Below, piece by piece: positions 53,438-62,400 of a stretch of DNA of 64,000 nucleotides (position 1 is its first letter; each line of letters starts with the position of its first letter). This stretch comes from Streptomyces bungoensis (GTDB taxonomy: Bacteria; Actinomycetota; Actinomycetes; Streptomycetales; Streptomycetaceae), in the NCBI RefSeq assembly GCF_001514215.1, contig NZ_KQ948852.1:377254-441253 (forward strand), read 5' to 3'. The position numbers were made by a program, and so were the translations under genes. The notes beneath the pieces are model-generated. The model did not search any database. It saw only the letters and a program-made list of their open reading frames with translations, and was not told the DNA's origin.

Positions 53438-55453
53438 GTGAGCGAGAACGGCTCCGGCGGAAGAGTCCAGCCCGCCCGCCCCGGCGATCCCACCCGCATA
53501 GGCCCGTACCGCATCGTCGGCCGTCTCGGCGCCGGAGGCATGGGCACCGTCCATGCCGGAGTCACCTCTGACGGAATGCGGGTGGCGGTCAAGGTGGTCC
53601 ACCCCGAGCATGCCCAGGATCCCGAGTTCCGGGCCCGGTTCAGGCGTGAGGTGGAACTGTCCTCCCGCGTCACCGGGCCGCACCTCGTCCCGCTGCTCGC
53701 CGCCGATCCGGACGCGCCGACGCCGTGGCTGGCCACCGCCTACGTGCCGGGGCCGACGCTGAACCAGCACGTGAGCGCGCGCGGTCCCCTCGATGAAGGA
53801 AGCCTGTACGCCTTCGCCGCCGCCACGGCACAGGCCCTGGCCGCCATTCACGCCGCGGGGGTCGTGCACCGCGACGTGAAGCCGCAGAACGTCCTCCTCA
53901 CCCCCTCCGGGCCCCGTGTGCTGGACTTCGGCATCGCCCACGCCGCCGACACCACCAGTGTCACCCGGACCGGGGTGATGACCGGTACCCCCGGCTGGAT
54001 CAGCCCCGAGCAGTACCGCCAGGGCACCGCGGGCCCGGCGGGCGACGTGTTCGCCTGGGGAGCACTCGTGGCCTACGCGGCCACCGGGCGGCTGCCGTTC
54101 GGGGCCGGCGCACCCGACGTGGTGGCCTTCCGCGTGATGTCGGGTGAGGCGGATGTGGACGGCGTCCCCGCCGCACTGCGCGGGGTCGTGGAGAAGGCGC
54201 TGTCCAAGGAACCCGCTGACCGCCCGTCGGCCGCCGAAGCCGCCCGTGAGTGCGCCGTCCGGTTGGCCTCCGAGGCAACCCAGGTGGGGAGCGCCGGCTC
54301 GGGACCGGCGACGGCCGTGGACATGGTCGCGGCCGTATGGGACGTGCCGGCCGGGGACGATCCGTCATGGCACCTGACCGCGGACCGGAAGCGGCCGAGG
54401 AAGCGACTGGTCGGCGGCCTGGTCCTCGCGGCAGGTGTCATCGGCGGCCTGGCCGGAGGGGTGGCGGCGCTGCTGCCCGGGAACACGGGGGCCGACACGC
54501 ACACGTCGTCGGCAGCGGCCTCGGCCTCGTCGTCCTCGTCGGCCGGATCCGCGCAACCGTCCACTAAGACGGTGAAGAGCGGCGCGGCGGCGAAGCAGCG
54601 GGCCGCGAGCGGCGACGAGGCGACCGCGCAGAGCTGGGGTCAGGCGCGAGCGGCTCAGGGCGCGGGCGAGCACGACGTGGCGCGCGCGGTCCTGCACGAC
54701 GAGGGGGTCCTCGCCCAGGAGCTGAGCGACGGCGCCGAGTTCTCCCCGGAGGCCGTCCGGTTCCACGAGTCCCGACGGGAGGTCTACCTCTCGTACACGC
54801 TCAGCTCCGACGAGCAGGGCGCAATATACGCGGAGACGGAGATCGCCAGGAACATGTGCCTGACGGCGCGGGATGTCGTACTTCGTCTGCACCCGGACCT
54901 TCGGTACCGCCGGTACGTGATGGTGAAGGAGGAACCGGGCCAGGATCCCGAGGTCACCTGGCAGGACGACTTCGTCACCAACGCCAAGTGCCAGGTGGCG
55001 GCCGACGACGGCACCGGGCAGGACACGGACGGCAACGCGCAGGACTGGGCACCGGACGAGGATGGCCTCGGGCAGGCGATGATCCCCAGCACCGACGGCG
55101 ACGAGATCCGGGTCGCCGACCACCTCGCCCGCAGGCTCATTCAGCGGAGCAACTCGATGAGCCAGGTCCTCGGTACCGACCGGGTGCTCGGCAACGCGGA
55201 GCTGAAAGTGGGCTTCGACCCGGGCAACTCGGTGATGTATGTCTGGTCCGACTACGCACCGTGGACTGAGGGAGAGGCCGAGTCATGGGCGGCCATGGCC
55301 GCCGGCGAGGCCTGCCGGGCTCTCGTGACCCAACGGGAGAGCGCGGGCGACGTGTGGCCGTACGCGCGGTACGCCGTGGCACAGATCGGCGGGAACCACT
55401 ACTTGATGATGCGTTGGGGCAACGCCACCACACGGGCCGCTTGTCCTGCCTGA
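53438..55453 (+). CDS. Ser/Thr protein kinase, Pkn type, one membrane segment
   Basis: A 671-residue Hanks-type kinase. Kinase domain (about 20-280): GRLGAGGMGTVHAG near 30, VAVKVV with catalytic Lys near 49, HRDVKPQNVLL near 145, DFGIAH near 164, GTPGWISPEQY, and the subdomain IX segment GDVFAWGALVAY. A membrane helix (VGGLVLAAGVIGGLAGGVAALL) is near 326-348, followed by a Ser-rich linker and an extracytoplasmic domain of about 300 residues with cysteines (MCLTARDV, AKCQVAADDG, GEACRAL). GTG start with AAGGA seven bases before. Probably followed by EcsC and the membrane protein in one region. Confidence 0.9.
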   Translation: MSENGSGGRVQPARPGDPTRIGPYRIVGRLGAGGMGTVHAGVTSDGMRVAVKVVHPEHAQDPEFRARFRREVELSSRVTGPHLVPLLAADPDAPTPWLATAYVPGPTLNQHVSARGPLDEGSLYAFAAATAQALAAIHAAGVVHRDVKPQNVLLTPSGPRVLDFGIAHAADTTSVTRTGVMTGTPGWISPEQYRQGTAGPAGDVFAWGALVAYAATGRLPFGAGAPDVVAFRVMSGEADVDGVPAALRGVVEKALSKEPADRPSAAEAARECAVRLASEATQVGSAGSGPATAVDMVAAVWDVPAGDDPSWHLTADRKRPRKRLVGGLVLAAGVIGGLAGGVAALLPGNTGADTHTSSAAASASSSSSAGSAQPSTKTVKSGAAAKQRAASGDEATAQSWGQARAAQGAGEHDVARAVLHDEGVLAQELSDGAEFSPEAVRFHESRREVYLSYTLSSDEQGAIYAETEIARNMCLTARDVVLRLHPDLRYRRYVMVKEEPGQDPEVTWQDDFVTNAKCQVAADDGTGQDTDGNAQDWAPDEDGLGQAMIPSTDGDEIRVADHLARRLIQRSNSMSQVLGTDRVLGNAELKVGFDPGNSVMYVWSDYAPWTEGEAESWAAMAAGEACRALVTQRESAGDVWPYARYAVAQIGGNHYLMMRWGNATTRAACPA

Positions 55454-55469
55454 GCGATACGCCGGAGTC

Positions 55470-55492
55470 GCCCCTCGACCTTACCGAGGGGC
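55470..55492. terminator. Hairpin between kinase and EcsC genes
   Basis: GCCCCTCG (55470-55477) pairs with CGAGGGGC (55485-55492) around a 7-base loop, in the 79-base gap. Likely an intrinsic terminator that can attenuate read-through into the EcsC gene. Confidence 0.6.
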
Positions 55493-55532
55493 CGCAGTTC
55501 ACCAGCGATCACATCCGAAACGGAGAAGTTTC

Positions 55533-56546
55533 ATGAGCGCTTACGCCGACCCGCTCGTCGACGGTGCCACCCCGATGAGCGCGTATGAGAAGCAGGTTTG
55601 GGACGCGCTCCACGAGCACTGGCAGCGCCGTAACAACCGTCGCGGCCTGCCGAACTGGGCGAGCACCGCGCTCGGTCGCACCGGTGAGGTCGCGGGGAAC
55701 GCCGCGAGACGGGTCAAGGACGCCGTGCCGGACGCGGTCGCGGACCCGATCCTTCGCGCGAGCGGCGCGGTCGCCGACACGGCCCTGCGGCCCGCGCTCG
55801 CGGGCGCGGCAGCGCTGCTCGAACTGGTCAACGCCAAGGCCATGGACCTCAACGACCCGAAGAGCGTCGAGGATCTCGCCCGCAAGCATGGCATCGACAT
55901 CGCCGCTTTCACCGAACTGCGGCAGCATGACCTCAAGGTCTGCGACCGGCTGCTGACCGGCAACACCCTGACGTGGCGGGCCGTCGGCGCGGCCGAGGGC
56001 GGCGCCATGGGTCTGCTGGCCATGGTCCCCGTCGCCGGTATCGCCGCCGCGATGACGGCTGACATCCTGGTCGTCCAGGTCATGAGCACGTCGATAGCAA
56101 CGCGCATCGCGTACTCCTACGGCTACGACGCCAAGGACCCCGAGGAGCAGGAGTTCATCCAGCGCCTGGTACAGCGGTCCTTCATGACGCAGGCGGCCAA
56201 GGCCAAGCCGTTGCGTGAAGCATCGCGGGCGGCACACGCGATCAAGGGACGCGTGAACTGGTCGCAGAAGCTCCGCCAGGACCACCGCCTCCTGGCCGCC
56301 ATCGAGAAGTTGATGCAGCAGCTGGGCCCGGCCGGCGCCAGGGTGCCGGTCAAGAACGTCGCCAAGGTCGTGCCGGTCGTGGGCATCCTCATCGGTGCCG
56401 GCATGAACTCCGCGGTCCTTGGCAGGGTGGCCGCCGACGCCCAGCGGTACTGCCAGACCCGGTTCCTGTGCGACAAGTACGGGCTGCCGCTGCCGGCGGC
56501 ACTGGCGACCGACCAGGAGGAGGACTTCGAGACCGACGCCACGTAG
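55533..56546 (+). CDS. EcsC-family protein
   Basis: A 337-residue protein of the EcsC family. It starts with MSAYEKQVWDALHEHWQRR, then LPNWASTALGRTGEVAGNAA; the conserved core is LLTGNTLTWRAVGAAEGGAM, GLLAMVPVAGIAAAMTADIL and AYSYGYDAKDPEEQEF. The ending (AKVVPVVGILIGAGMNSAVL) is hydrophobic and Gly-rich and may lie in or on the membrane. EcsC proteins are membrane-associated, of unknown biochemical role, and appear in secretion or phage-defence settings. The start at 55533 has GGAG nearby; a second ATG at 55575 is possible. Confidence 0.82.
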   Translation: MSAYADPLVDGATPMSAYEKQVWDALHEHWQRRNNRRGLPNWASTALGRTGEVAGNAARRVKDAVPDAVADPILRASGAVADTALRPALAGAAALLELVNAKAMDLNDPKSVEDLARKHGIDIAAFTELRQHDLKVCDRLLTGNTLTWRAVGAAEGGAMGLLAMVPVAGIAAAMTADILVVQVMSTSIATRIAYSYGYDAKDPEEQEFIQRLVQRSFMTQAAKAKPLREASRAAHAIKGRVNWSQKLRQDHRLLAAIEKLMQQLGPAGARVPVKNVAKVVPVVGILIGAGMNSAVLGRVAADAQRYCQTRFLCDKYGLPLPAALATDQEEDFETDAT

Positions 56547-56807
56547 GTGATGCCGCGGGGTCTGCGCCAGCCGCTCGCGGACCTCGGTCAGGGTCCGGGG
56601 GATGTAACCAACCAGCGGCTCCCCCTGAAGACCGTGTCCTACGCGGTGAGCGGTGGAACTCCGCCGCCCGTATCAGCGTTTGAGATCACCCGGACCCGGA
56701 CCACTTGGCAGTCCGGAACCCAGGACTTGGACGTTCCTTCCCTGATCCCGGTGAGTACCTGAAGGATGCCGAGCGCGCCGGTACGGTTTTCCCGGAGTGG
56801 GGGGGAC

Positions 56808-59438
56808 ATGGCGTTCGGAGTGTGCTGGAAGCGGGCCGGCGGCGCGGTGGTATTGACCGCGGTGATGGTGCTGTTGTGCGCGGGACACGCCGGTGCCGCG
56901 CCGGACGAAGCGACCGTGACGGTGACGCTCGCTTGGGATGCCAAGCGGCACGCGGTGACCGCCACGGAAGAGTTCGACACCTACCTCGCTCCGCACAGCA
57001 GCGAGCTGGCCCGCATCCGGGAGCCGAACGGTGCGGCGGGCGCCGAGCCCGGCGACATGACTCCTATGCCCGAGCCGCGCGTCGTCATCGGCGGCTTGTC
57101 CTTCCCGTTCGGCGCGCGTAGAGGGCCGACATCCCGAAGGGTGACGCAGCCGTCCGCCGACGCCCCGGCCCACGTCGTCGAAAAGGCCACCTATGTGGGG
57201 GACCGATTGCCGGGGCAATCCACCGCCGTGGTCAAGGTGGATATCTGGGTGGGGGATGCACTCATTGGAAAGGGCGGCCCCTCGCATGGGGTCGTGGTGC
57301 TGCGAACCCCCGGTTGGCAGACCAGCGCTCTGAGCGGGCAGGTCGCTTCGCAGTCGTCCGGCGAGATCACGTGGCATGTGAGGGGCACGGAAGCAGCAGG
57401 CGCAATCGTCAAGCGGCAACTGGTGACGACAGGATTGCCGCTGTACCGGCGCCAGCACCAGAGCGAGCTCTTTGTCGCTCTGTCATTGGCCGTTGCCGGC
57501 ATGGCGGTGAGCTCGGCAGGTGTGGTCGGCAGGCTCGTTCCGTCGGGTGCGCGAGGGCGGAGTCAGGCCGTGGTCGGGGCGATTGCCGTCATTACCGTGG
57601 TTCTTGCCGTGGTGCCGTACGCCCGGCAGCGGACATCCGTGCTCGGTCCCGGTTCGCAGCCGCAGTCGATCGGCTGGGGCTACCCGCCTCCGGAATCTCT
57701 GTGGAATCCAGGGCCGCTTCTCGGGCTGTGGCTGTGGTGCCTGTTGCCGCTGGCGTGCTGGTTTCTGATGCGTCGGACCGTGACGGGTCGGCCGCCGTCG
57801 TGGCCGGCCCTGATCGGGGGAGCGCTGGTACCTCCGTTCGCCCTGTTGGTCCTGCTGTCCGCTCCGTCGCCCGAGGAGCCTGATGAGTGGACGGTGATCA
57901 GGTGGCTGCTCTTCGCCGCGGCTGCCGCCTTCGTGGGGGTCGTGCTGCTCAACAGGATCTTCCGTCCGCCGAACACCGTCCGGCACTGGATCTTCACACT
58001 CTGGGTGCTGGGCCTGATCGCGGCGCAACTTTGGCTGCTCATCCATGAGTCGGTTCTCAACAGTGGGGACCTCTACACGGTGCGCAGGGGAGGCCTGGTC
58101 CTCCTTCTGGCATGGCCGCCGGCGGCTGTGTGTGCGGCCTTGCTGCCGGTCGCGGTCGGGCGGCCCGTACGGCCGGTCTGGCGCGCGGTGACGTTCACGT
58201 TGGTGTGGGCGGCGATGTGGTCACCCTATTGGGGCGCGCATACACAAATATTCTTCGAGTACGACACCCTCGCTTCGCGTCAGAGGTACGGCACAATCGC
58301 GACTATTCCTGCGACTCCCTACAGTGGCTATTTCGGTTTCCCCTTCCTTGTCGTCACTGTCGTGACCCTCGCGTTCGTAGTGGTGCATCTCGTACGGAGC
58401 GGCGCTGCCGGCAGGGCCGCCGGACCGCGCGGCGGGGTGGTACTGGTGGGCGCGGCGGCGTGCGCGTACGGCAATCCGAGTCTACGTTCGCTGACTTCGT
58501 GGGGGTCGGCGCTCGCTGTTCTGTGGGCGGCGGTGATCTGGTACGTCGTGACACCGCCGGGCTCGGAAGCTCAGGCGGTGGCGCTTGGCCGGGTCTCGCG
58601 GGCCGGGCATGCCCGGCTGGTCGCCGGGTGGATCAGGACCCGGCTGGTGTGGGAGTCACGAGGCGACTTCCAACGCTCGGCCCGGTCCGAACTCGCCGCG
58701 GGTCAGATGACGCAGGCCCAGTTCGGCGCACGCTGGCAGGCCCTTGAGATACCCGGCGCCGGGGCTGATCCGGGCGACCGGCTGGCGCGGGCCCGCACTG
58801 CTGCGCTGGGCAGCGCTGCCGGCGTCACGGCCGGCCGGGCAGGAGCGATCGGTGCGTGTGTGGCGCAGATCCTCGCCCTGCCCTGGGCGCTGTACGAATC
58901 GATCGGCCACCGGACCTTGGGTGCCGACCAGATGATGCCGTTCGGCCTGGACGATGCCGCGCTCGCTCTGCGGTTCGCCCACTGGGCGCTGTACGGCTTC
59001 GTGTTCGGCTGCTTCTATCCGCGTTTGCGCGGAGCGACACCCGTGGCCAAGGCGGTGGTCCTGCTGCTCGCGGTGATGCCCATCGAGGTCCTTCCCGCAG
59101 TCATGCTGGCCGTCGACCCGCAGTACAGTGCCGCCCCCTCCTGGCGGGCGCTGGTACTCGCGTGCGCCGGGACGGCCGGGCAGTCCTTCGTCGTGTGTGT
59201 CGGAATGGGTCTGGTCTGGGAGGCGCGGCTGGCACGGATCGCAGGCGTGTCCTGGCGCCAGTTGCGCGACTTCCGCCGCGTGGCCGCCGTCACCCTTCCG
59301 GCTGGCACGGTCGTTGTGGCCGCTGCCACCGCGTTCGCCACCGCACTGGCCGGCACCTGGGCGGAACAGGTCGTCGTTCCGCGACCGCCCGTCACCTCGT
59401 CGGCCACCCCTTCCGGCCAATCCTCTCCCTCGCCTTGA
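56808..59438 (+). CDS. Large membrane protein of unknown function
   Basis: An 876-residue membrane protein. An N-terminal signal or first helix (GGAVVLTAVMVLLCAGHAGAA) is followed by an extracytoplasmic beta-rich domain (to about 205), then about 12 or more hydrophobic segments from LFVALSLAVAGMAVSSAGVV onward, with a cytosolic loop carrying FQRSARSELAAGQMTQAQFG around 625. No transporter motif recognised. The ATG at 56808 follows GGAGTGGGGGG; an earlier in-frame ATG at 56766 has no site. It is the third gene after kinase and EcsC. Function unknown. Confidence 0.7.
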   Translation: MAFGVCWKRAGGAVVLTAVMVLLCAGHAGAAPDEATVTVTLAWDAKRHAVTATEEFDTYLAPHSSELARIREPNGAAGAEPGDMTPMPEPRVVIGGLSFPFGARRGPTSRRVTQPSADAPAHVVEKATYVGDRLPGQSTAVVKVDIWVGDALIGKGGPSHGVVVLRTPGWQTSALSGQVASQSSGEITWHVRGTEAAGAIVKRQLVTTGLPLYRRQHQSELFVALSLAVAGMAVSSAGVVGRLVPSGARGRSQAVVGAIAVITVVLAVVPYARQRTSVLGPGSQPQSIGWGYPPPESLWNPGPLLGLWLWCLLPLACWFLMRRTVTGRPPSWPALIGGALVPPFALLVLLSAPSPEEPDEWTVIRWLLFAAAAAFVGVVLLNRIFRPPNTVRHWIFTLWVLGLIAAQLWLLIHESVLNSGDLYTVRRGGLVLLLAWPPAAVCAALLPVAVGRPVRPVWRAVTFTLVWAAMWSPYWGAHTQIFFEYDTLASRQRYGTIATIPATPYSGYFGFPFLVVTVVTLAFVVVHLVRSGAAGRAAGPRGGVVLVGAAACAYGNPSLRSLTSWGSALAVLWAAVIWYVVTPPGSEAQAVALGRVSRAGHARLVAGWIRTRLVWESRGDFQRSARSELAAGQMTQAQFGARWQALEIPGAGADPGDRLARARTAALGSAAGVTAGRAGAIGACVAQILALPWALYESIGHRTLGADQMMPFGLDDAALALRFAHWALYGFVFGCFYPRLRGATPVAKAVVLLLAVMPIEVLPAVMLAVDPQYSAAPSWRALVLACAGTAGQSFVVCVGMGLVWEARLARIAGVSWRQLRDFRRVAAVTLPAGTVVVAAATAFATALAGTWAEQVVVPRPPVTSSATPSGQSSPSP

Positions 59439-59697
59439 CTCGTTGGCCGGATTTCACCGAAGCCGCGGGCGCGGGTGCTGAGGGCCACGGCTGGAGCGGG
59501 GTCGCGGGACTGGTTCGTCGGTCGACGTGGCCTTCCTCGGACTCGCCACCACTCTGTATTGCTACAAGCGCCACATCCGCCTCACCACCTAGGGTGACCA
59601 GGTTCTGGCGCAGTTCCTGGTCATCGGCGACGGGAGCATCGAGATCTACCCCCTGGTAGCGGACGACGCCCGGCGGCACTCATGGCGCGAACACCGC
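59439..59697. other. Intergenic stretch with possible gene relic
   Basis: A plus-strand frame reads VDVAFLGLATTLYCYKRHIR, then an in-frame TAG (59588-59590), then QVLAQFLVIGDGSIEIYPLV. Both parts look protein-like, so this may be the decayed end of a lost gene. No start, ribosome site or known family was found. Confidence 0.3.
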
Positions 59698-61344
59698 TCA
59701 CCTCGGCCTCTTCTCCGTTCGCGGGTCGAAGCCGGGCAGGGGCCTTGCGCCCTGCAACGGGTTCTTCGCCGTTTTCCCCTTCTTCCGCTGCTGGGTCCTC
59801 TTCGCCCGTCCTGACTGATTGACTGCCGCGGTTTTCTGCGCCTCCGCCGCGTTGGCGGCGCGCCGGCTCCGCCTGGGCTTGCGCGCCGGTGTGTCGGGTC
59901 GGTTGTCCAGCCAGCGGCGAGTGGTCACCATCTCGGCTACGAGCTCGCTGCGTTGGGGTTCCGGCAGCCTCCTCAGCGCCTCCTCCGCCCGCGCCAGGAG
60001 AGCCGTGGCGTACCTGGGCCTGGGTCCGCGTCTGTTCCGTGCGCTGCGCAGGGCGTGCCGGAGCTCCGTGTCATGGAGCAGAGGAACACCGGCGAGGTGC
60101 GCCGGCCGCGGCCGGGCGGCGGACTGCTGAACCTTGCCGCCCTTGACGTGGACGATGGTGTGGAGCTGGGCGGGTTCCGCACCCTGCTGGGCGGCGAGCC
60201 GGCCGTCCGGGGTGAGCGGCATCCGGGGCGGGGCCGTGCGGGACGGTACGCCGTACACGGCGAACGCCCGGTCCGCCTCGCGCTGGCACCATCGCTTGAG
60301 CACCGCCGCCGTCGCGGGAGCCCCGCAACCGACGGCGGCGACCACATCCCCCACGTAGGGCGGAGGATCGCTCTCCCCGGTCCTGATCAGCGCCGACAGC
60401 AGCGGGCTCCCCTCACCGTCGGCGGTCCGTTCCACGGCCACCAGCAGACCGACCCGGTCCGGGACGGACAGCCCGAGCAGGTCGCTCCCGGCGGTCCTGG
60501 CCAGTGCCTCCCAGGTGGGCCGGGTACGGAACCTGGCGGCGCCGACCAGCGCCGCCTTGAGCGCGAGCACCTGCTCCTCCCGGGACCGCCGCACCGGCGT
60601 CGCCGCGCGCCCGGTTCCGGAGCCGGCTGCCGGGCCGGGACCGGGACGCCTACGCGGCTGAACTCCCGGGATCCGGAGCCCTTCAGGGGTCATCGCACAG
60701 GCGTCGAGGGGCACCCAGTCGGTGCTGCGCCGGGGGTCCTCCGCCCTGAGACGGATGCGCCGTACGGCACCGTGCGTCTCGAACCGGAAGCGGAGCAGGT
60801 GCCCGTACTCGTCGTACAACTCCTCCATCGTTTCCGGCTGTGCCGCGCCCGGGCCGAAGACCCAGTCAAGGGTCGCCGTTTCACCGGAGAACCGCTGACG
60901 GGTCCGACGCCACTCGGCGTGTGCGAGCCTGCTGAACTGGAAGCGCACATGCTGCCGGGCCGCGCCCACCCGGAAGTCGACGGCGTCCCCGGGGCCGGAG
61001 CCGAGGTTCCGTGAAGTCGCCTGCCCCTTCAGCCTGTTGCGTCCGGCCCACGCCGCGAGGTCGTCCTTGATGAAGAGGTGGTCGGCGCCGGCCGCGCCGG
61101 TGGCCGTGCGGTGGCAGGAGGTGTGGGGCCGGTGGGCGAAGTGGCAGACCTTGTCGCGGTACAGCCGGTCCGACAGCTCATGGCCGCAGCCGCCGAGCTG
61201 CATGCCGCACCAGTAGGTATAGGAGGGGTGGCGGCGGCGCCAGCGGGTCAGTTCGTCCGCGTCCGCCGGCAGGATGATCGCGCGTCCGGAGGCCGGACCG
61301 CCGATCACCGCGGTCTGCACGAGTCTGCCGTCCGAGCCGATCAC
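59698..61344 (-). CDS. CoiA-like protein (competence/nuclease-related)
   Basis: A 548-residue protein. Residues about 1-160 match the CoiA-like domain: YTYWCGMQLGGCGHELSDRL (Cys pair), KVCHFAHRPHTSC, then DHLFIKDDLAAWAGRN and GDAVDFRVGAARQHVRFQFS, where the nuclease-like core is expected. The last strand reads RFQFS, so a classical E/QxK nuclease site is not obvious. Residues 250-450 are helical repeats and the tail is very basic. GTG start with GGGAGG four bases before. A sigma-70-like promoter with the island motif lies just upstream. It probably handles foreign DNA, but this is inferred. Confidence 0.7.
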   Translation of the reverse strand: MIGSDGRLVQTAVIGGPASGRAIILPADADELTRWRRRHPSYTYWCGMQLGGCGHELSDRLYRDKVCHFAHRPHTSCHRTATGAAGADHLFIKDDLAAWAGRNRLKGQATSRNLGSGPGDAVDFRVGAARQHVRFQFSRLAHAEWRRTRQRFSGETATLDWVFGPGAAQPETMEELYDEYGHLLRFRFETHGAVRRIRLRAEDPRRSTDWVPLDACAMTPEGLRIPGVQPRRRPGPGPAAGSGTGRAATPVRRSREEQVLALKAALVGAARFRTRPTWEALARTAGSDLLGLSVPDRVGLLVAVERTADGEGSPLLSALIRTGESDPPPYVGDVVAAVGCGAPATAAVLKRWCQREADRAFAVYGVPSRTAPPRMPLTPDGRLAAQQGAEPAQLHTIVHVKGGKVQQSAARPRPAHLAGVPLLHDTELRHALRSARNRRGPRPRYATALLARAEEALRRLPEPQRSELVAEMVTTRRWLDNRPDTPARKPRRSRRAANAAEAQKTAAVNQSGRAKRTQQRKKGKTAKNPLQGARPLPGFDPRTEKRPR

Positions 61345-61406
61345 GTATTCCTCCCCCGAGCCACGCGCGCGCCCGCCGGGAAGGCGGGCAACGGTTGATC
61401 GCCGTC

Positions 61407-61435
61407 AGTATCCGATCCATGCACTCAGTTCACAA
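61407..61435 (-). promoter_or_regulatory. Promoter of the CoiA-like gene
   Basis: Minus strand: TTGTGA (61435-61430), 17 bases, GATACT (61412-61407). Like the drmA promoter, the -35 is part of the island motif. Start codon is about 62 bases downstream. Confidence 0.7.
61424..61434 (+). promoter_or_regulatory. Island motif CTNAGTTCACA, copy 5
   Basis: CTCAGTTCACA between the CoiA-like gene and 122-residue paralog B. On the minus strand it overlaps the -35 of the CoiA-like gene; on the plus strand it is 52 bases before TAGGCT (61487-61492), the -10 of paralog B. Confidence 0.6.
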
Positions 61436-61486
61436 GAGGCAAGGCTCCGTTTCGCGCATTCGGCTGCGGTGGGGTGGGGGGCGGCA

Positions 61487-61492
61487 TAGGCT
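61487..61492 (+). promoter_or_regulatory. -10 element of 122-residue paralog B
   Basis: TAGGCT in GGCATAGGCTCG, 36 bases before the ATG; the same 12 bases precede paralog A. Confidence 0.5.
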
Positions 61493-61527
61493 CGGCGGCC
61501 GTCGGAACACGAGGCCGGGAGGGGCAC

Positions 61528-61896
61528 ATGCAGAAGGGCACGCTCGAGTACGAGCAGGCTTTGGACGCCGTGATCGAGATCCTGCGTTCGCGAGCACGCC
61601 AGGGGGCGGCGCCCCTTTCGTACGGCGACCTGAGCAGGGAGCTGGCCCGGGTCGGTCATCACGTCCCCGCCTACGAGGGCCCCATGCCGTACCTCCTGGA
61701 GGACGCCTCGGTTCGGGAGAGCCCCGATGGGTCGCTGCCCCTGCTGTCGGCCCTCGTGGTGCTGCAAGACAGCGGCCGGCCGTCCGGAGGCTTCTTCAAA
61801 CTGGCCCGGCGCGCACCGTACAAGCGGTCGGGCGACGACACGTTGCTGTGGGTCCGGGAGATCGAGAAGTTGGCGGAGCACTACGGCGGACGCTGA
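61528..61896 (+). CDS. 122-residue protein, paralog B
   Basis: Same length and layout as the protein at 52958: helix LEYEQALDAVIEILRSRA, SYGDLSRELARVGH, then GPMPYLLEDASVRESPDGSLPLLSALVV and GFFKLARRAPYKRSGDD, final helix. GGGAGGGG precedes the ATG. The pair brackets the kinase, EcsC, membrane and CoiA-like genes. Both have the same promoter -10 and the same upstream motif, so they arose by duplication and may be co-controlled. No enzyme motif; possibly a DNA-binding adaptor. Confidence 0.72.
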   Translation: MQKGTLEYEQALDAVIEILRSRARQGAAPLSYGDLSRELARVGHHVPAYEGPMPYLLEDASVRESPDGSLPLLSALVVLQDSGRPSGGFFKLARRAPYKRSGDDTLLWVREIEKLAEHYGGR

Positions 61897-61941
61897 CGGT
61901 CTCCTTCGTCGGGGTTGCGGCGGCTTTCGCGGGCGAGTGGG

Positions 61942-62400
61942 TCACGAGCCCGTGGTGTGGAGCGGCACTTCCGCCCAGACGGCCTTCGTGTGCGCGTCGC
62001 GGGCCTCGCATCCCCAACGGTCCGCGCAGGCCTGGACGAGGAGCAGTCCGCGGCCCGATGTCGCGTCGGCGGGCTGTGGTGTCACGGGCGTCGGCAGGTG
62101 CTCAGGGCGGGTGTCCGTGACCTCGATACGGAGAGTCCGAGGCAGGTGAAGCAGGGTCAGGCGGAAGTCGCGGCCGGGGAGGCTGCCGTGCCGGATCGCG
62201 TTGGAGGCGAGTTCGGCCGTGACCAGGGCGACGGTTCGGGCGGGGTCGGAGTCGTACGGCAGGCCGGTCCACTCGGTGAACTGCTGGACGGCGAGTTGGC
62301 GGGCCAGGCGGGCGCCGCGTCGAGTGCCGCTGAAACGCAGGGTCAGGTGGTGAGTGGGGGTGCGGGGCTGTGCCTCGTCGGCGAGGTGGGGCTGTGTCAC
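61942..62400 (-). CDS. HATPase (RsbW-like) ATP-binding protein
   Basis: A 152-residue GHKL-fold protein. Motifs: N box VTAELASNAIRHGSLPG near 62, and G1/G2-type segments IEVTDTRPEHLP and SGRGLLLVQACADRWG. This is the Streptomyces anti-sigma-like kinase family, usually near XRE/DUF397 pairs. GTG at 62400 is used as the start; no strong ribosome site is visible, so it is uncertain. Divergent from the XRE gene, with 249 bases between. Partner unknown. Confidence 0.85.
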   Translation of the reverse strand: MTQPHLADEAQPRTPTHHLTLRFSGTRRGARLARQLAVQQFTEWTGLPYDSDPARTVALVTAELASNAIRHGSLPGRDFRLTLLHLPRTLRIEVTDTRPEHLPTPVTPQPADATSGRGLLLVQACADRWGCEARDAHTKAVWAEVPLHTTGS

